DNA of 64,000 nucleotides, taken from assembly GCF_051652165.1 (NCBI RefSeq), contig NZ_JBOFTR010000004.1, positions 310,001-374,000 of the forward strand. The letters run 5' to 3'. Below are positions 62,149-64,000 of this stretch, one piece after another. The notes beneath the pieces are model-generated. The model searched no databases. It saw only the letters and a program-made list of their open reading frames with translations, and was not told the DNA's origin. The translations under genes were made by a program, and so were the position numbers. The DNA comes from Plesiomonas sp051652165. GTDB lineage: Bacteria; Pseudomonadota; Gammaproteobacteria; Enterobacterales; CAMTGL01. How positions within the stretch are numbered: position 1 is the stretch's first letter; each line of letters begins with the position of its first letter.

Positions 62149-62640
62149 CTAATTACTTTGCGACAGTGTAATAGGCAAACCTACACCATGTTGCACGACG
62201 GCAGCACTAAGTCCTGTGCCGTTTTGATTAATATTGGCTTGATTGCTCGAGCCAATTTGTATAACTGCTGCGTAATTATTAAAGCCATATTGATTAATCG
62301 CTGCGTTATTATCATAACCGCGTTGATTAATATACACTTCGTTCCCTGAACCATATTGTGAAACATCTGTAATGTTATTGACTCCTGATTGTTCGGCTCG
62401 CATGGCATTGTACGTACCATATTGGGTTAGAGTAAAATCATTATTTTTTCCTGTTTGTCTTAATGATGAATCATTAAATATACCATGTTGAAATATATCA
62501 GTACTGTTGTGGAAGCCTGCTTGATAAATATCAACAGTATTAAAATGTAGTTCATCTGGCGCTAGGTCTTCTGCTGCATAAGTAGCTAGGCTTAATGGCA
62601 GAGACATAAGCATAGGTAGCCAAAAGTACTTTTGCTGCAT
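62149..62640 (-). CDS. csgB: Minor curlin subunit/nucleator CsgB
   Basis: Outer-surface nucleator of CsgA fibres. Signal peptide ends ATYA near residue 22. About ten half-repeats (QAGFHN, QHGIFN, QTGKNN, QYGTYN, QSGVNN, QYGSGN, QRGYDN, QYGFNN, QIGSSN, QNGTGL) then a degenerate C-terminal repeat (QHGVGLPITLSQSN), which in E. coli CsgB is the surface anchor. 163 residues. It lies directly upstream of csgA with 47 nt between, the usual csgBA order. Confidence 0.88.
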   Translation of the reverse strand: MQQKYFWLPMLMSLPLSLATYAAEDLAPDELHFNTVDIYQAGFHNSTDIFQHGIFNDSSLRQTGKNNDFTLTQYGTYNAMRAEQSGVNNITDVSQYGSGNEVYINQRGYDNNAAINQYGFNNYAAVIQIGSSNQANINQNGTGLSAAVVQHGVGLPITLSQSN

Positions 62641-62806
62641 GGTGTTCTCAGCTTTATTTAAAGTGTTTAAAGCTGTTTAATTATTCATGTTATGTAAATA
62701 AATATAAATAAAACTATATTCTTATTTGTGCAGTGTATGATAGAGGAAAGTATTAATGCTTTATTTTTTATAGTTCTATATCAAATGCATATAAATATGA
62801 TTGAAT

Positions 62807-62881
62807 GTGTTTTGTGTTTTGTGTTTTGTGTTTTGTGTTTTGTGTTTTGTGTTTTGTGTTTTGTGTTTTGTGTTTTGTGTT
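62807..62881. repeat. (GTGTTTT)10 heptamer repeat upstream of csgB
   Basis: Ten perfect 7-bp units (62807-62876) plus GTGTT. It ends about 167 bp upstream of the csgB start codon. Confidence 0.95.
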
Positions 62882-62940
62882 ATTTTATTTTTATGGTTCA
62901 TCTAATTGGATATTTTTAAATATTGTGGTTTTACTTTAAA

Positions 62941-63000
62941 GAGAAAGAGAAAGAGAAAGAGAAAGAGAAAGAGAAAGAGAAAGAGAAAGAGAAAGAGAAA
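62941..63000. repeat. (GAGAAA)10 hexamer repeat upstream of csgB
   Basis: Exactly ten perfect 6-bp units. On the minus strand it reads (TTTCTC)10 and directly follows the csgG terminator hairpin. Confidence 0.95.
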
Positions 63001-63019
63001 GACCGCCAGTGCGGTCTTT
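62998..63019 (-). terminator. Terminator hairpin of csgG
   Basis: 9-bp stem AAAGACCGC/GCGGTCTTT with a CAGT loop, 45 nt past the csgG stop. The pyrimidine tract that follows it on the minus strand is the (TTTCTC)10 repeat rather than a plain T run. Confidence 0.7.
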
Positions 63020-63064
63020 ATGATATAATATAGAAATGGAACAACAGAGGGTATGAGTGATATA

Positions 63065-63901
63065 TTAATTTGTATTTGCAGGTACTTCTTCTTTCATATA
63101 ACGTTGAATAATTGGATTATTTATTTCAGCAGGGTTTTGTAATCCCCATAGATTCTGTTTTAATCCCTCAACAATAAGATGTGCAACACCTGATTCGAGA
63201 GCGGCCATCATGCAGAGTATTACGGGCTCATTGGTTGTAAATCCGGCTTCTATTTCTAAAAGACGTTGAAATTCAATGAACCTAAATACACCGGCTGAAA
63301 ATTCATTCGAAAGTATGGTTTTACTGGTATTGACGGATAGAAGTATTTCTCCAGTTCTAACATCAACAGCCCGTAAATTTACGGCGACCTGATCAACACG
63401 GTATTTTCCTGATGCACCAATACCAAAATATCGAGCACCCGCACCGCCAGTTTTAATGTCGGTATCATAACCAATAATTGCTCCTTCAATTAATACATTA
63501 GCTGATAACAGTGAGGGAAGGGGCATTTGGTTATTAGCAGCAACGGTACCACTTTCTTGTGCTGCACGAATAATTTTACGCTCATTGAGTAAGTTCTGTA
63601 GCCCTTCACGCTCTAAGGGGACAAACCAACCTGAATCTTTTAATGCTGAAGTTAACATTGCATTACCACTTTGTGGCACAGCAGTAGAGAAGTTACTGGC
63701 CGGCAACGGTTTAAATTGCCCAGTTTCATCTTGAACGGCATAAACAGAAACAATAATTTTTCCATTTGGTTTTGGCAAATTAATAAGATCTTTATAAGTG
63801 CTCGGTCGCGGCATTAAGGTAGGTTTGGCGCTCTCCTTTGGTATATCAGTAACCGCGCATCCCCCCAGTAATAATACTGTTGTTAAAATGATTGCTCGCA
63901 T
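63065..63901 (-). CDS. csgG: Curli secretion channel CsgG
   Basis: Outer-membrane lipoprotein forming the nonameric curli export pore. Lipobox LLGGC with the acylated Cys at residue 15. 278 residues, as in E. coli (277). Conserved blocks: GKIIVSVYAVQDETGQFKP, SALKDSGWFVPLEREGLQNLLNERKIIRAAQ, LLSANVLIEGAIIGYDTDIKTGGAGARYFGIGASGKYRVDQVAVNLRAVDV and ILLSVNTSKTILS. csgF is 18 nt upstream on the same strand. Confidence 0.95.
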   Translation of the reverse strand: MRAIILTTVLLLGGCAVTDIPKESAKPTLMPRPSTYKDLINLPKPNGKIIVSVYAVQDETGQFKPLPASNFSTAVPQSGNAMLTSALKDSGWFVPLEREGLQNLLNERKIIRAAQESGTVAANNQMPLPSLLSANVLIEGAIIGYDTDIKTGGAGARYFGIGASGKYRVDQVAVNLRAVDVRTGEILLSVNTSKTILSNEFSAGVFRFIEFQRLLEIEAGFTTNEPVILCMMAALESGVAHLIVEGLKQNLWGLQNPAEINNPIIQRYMKEEVPANTN

Positions 63902-63919
63902 AGCTGTAACCCTTATCTC

Positions 63920-64000
63920 TTAATTTATTGAGCGGCCACTGACTTCAATGGTAGAGGTTTGCCCTGTTTTTTTATCTGTAATTAAAACGACAAGTTGGCC
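63920..64000 (-). CDS. csgF: Curli assembly protein CsgF, C-terminal end (partial)
   Basis: The minus strand reads [20 protein letters not shown] then SGRSIN and a stop at 63920-63922. This matches the E. coli CsgF C-terminus ([22 protein letters not shown]). CsgF docks on CsgG and helps CsgB reach the surface. The gene runs out of the window on the right; csgE and csgD, if present, should lie beyond it. Confidence 0.88.
   Translation of the reverse strand, partial: [26 protein letters not shown]

Larger units (their letters stand above)
62641..63064. other. Intergenic region csgG-csgB with two simple-sequence repeats
   Basis: 424 nt between the csgG stop and the csgB start. It contains the csgG terminator, the (GAGAAA)10 and (GTGTTTT)10 repeats, and the space where a csgB promoter and CsgD site would be expected. 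No CsgD site was recognised. Confidence 0.6.

Noticed and set aside
61511..62349. Open frames antisense to csgA and csgB rich in Ile/Thr/Asn
   Set aside because: They arise from the regular codon pattern of the curlin repeats on the opposite strand.
62728..62919. 63-codon frame translating the (GTGTTTT) repeat
   Set aside because: Most of it is a CVLCFVF repeat generated by the heptamer itself; no ribosome site or family match.

Overview
The window is a chromosomal segment of a gammaproteobacterium close to the Enterobacterales/Plesiomonas type, moderately AT-rich. Several blocks have the Escherichia coli gene order: clpS-clpA, lrp-ftsK-lolA-rarA-serS, rsxABCDGE-nth, uvrB-ybhK-moaABCDE and folE-yeiB. 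The haem block (hutAWXZ divergent from tonB-exbB-exbD-hutBCD) has the layout known from Plesiomonas (hug genes) and Vibrio. The species cannot be named from the sequence. No rRNA, tRNA, transposase, integrase, phage gene or CRISPR array was seen, so this is core genome with a few variable points.

Layout. 0.1-1.4 kb: Mlc-type sugar regulator. 1.6-11.5 kb: haem-iron acquisition, with two divergent units around a clean Fur box (receptor hutA, anaerobic haem-opening radical SAM enzyme hutW, hutX and hutZ on one side; TonB/ExbB/ExbD and the haem ABC importer on the other). 11.7-21.5 kb: protein quality control and redox (cspD, clpS-clpA, infA, bpt, aat, cydC, cydD, trxB). 21.7-31.6 kb: ald, lrp, ftsK, lolA, rarA, serS. 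31.7-33.1 kb: an SOS-box-controlled UmuD-like gene whose product has lost its catalytic dyad, then nth. 33.1-39.2 kb: the Rsx electron-transport complex, with a fivefold 147-bp repeat in rsxC. 39.4-40.9 kb: a degenerate GGDEF/EAL (CsrD-like) protein, followed by a 1.4-kb AT-rich non-coding stretch. 42.3-55.0 kb: uvrB, ybhK and a molybdenum cofactor region, in which a Moco riboswitch precedes a tightly packed moaABCDE-modABC operon; after a potassium channel gene come moeB and moeA on the other strand. 55.5-60.5 kb: folE, yeiB, sanA, maeA. 60.7-64.0 kb: a curli locus (csgC, csgA, csgB, csgG, start of csgF), all on the minus strand.

The most unusual features are (i) the curli locus, with an extended CsgA of about 25 eleven-residue half-repeats and two perfect ten-copy simple-sequence repeats, a heptamer and a hexamer, between csgG and csgB where the csgB promoter should lie; (ii) the catalytically dead UmuD-like protein behind a near-consensus LexA box with no umuC next to it; (iii) other short tandem repeats in or beside genes (rsxC, modC, downstream of the potassium channel). 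Together the repeats suggest slippage-driven variation in this genome. Function names rest on recalled family knowledge and motifs; no database search was made.
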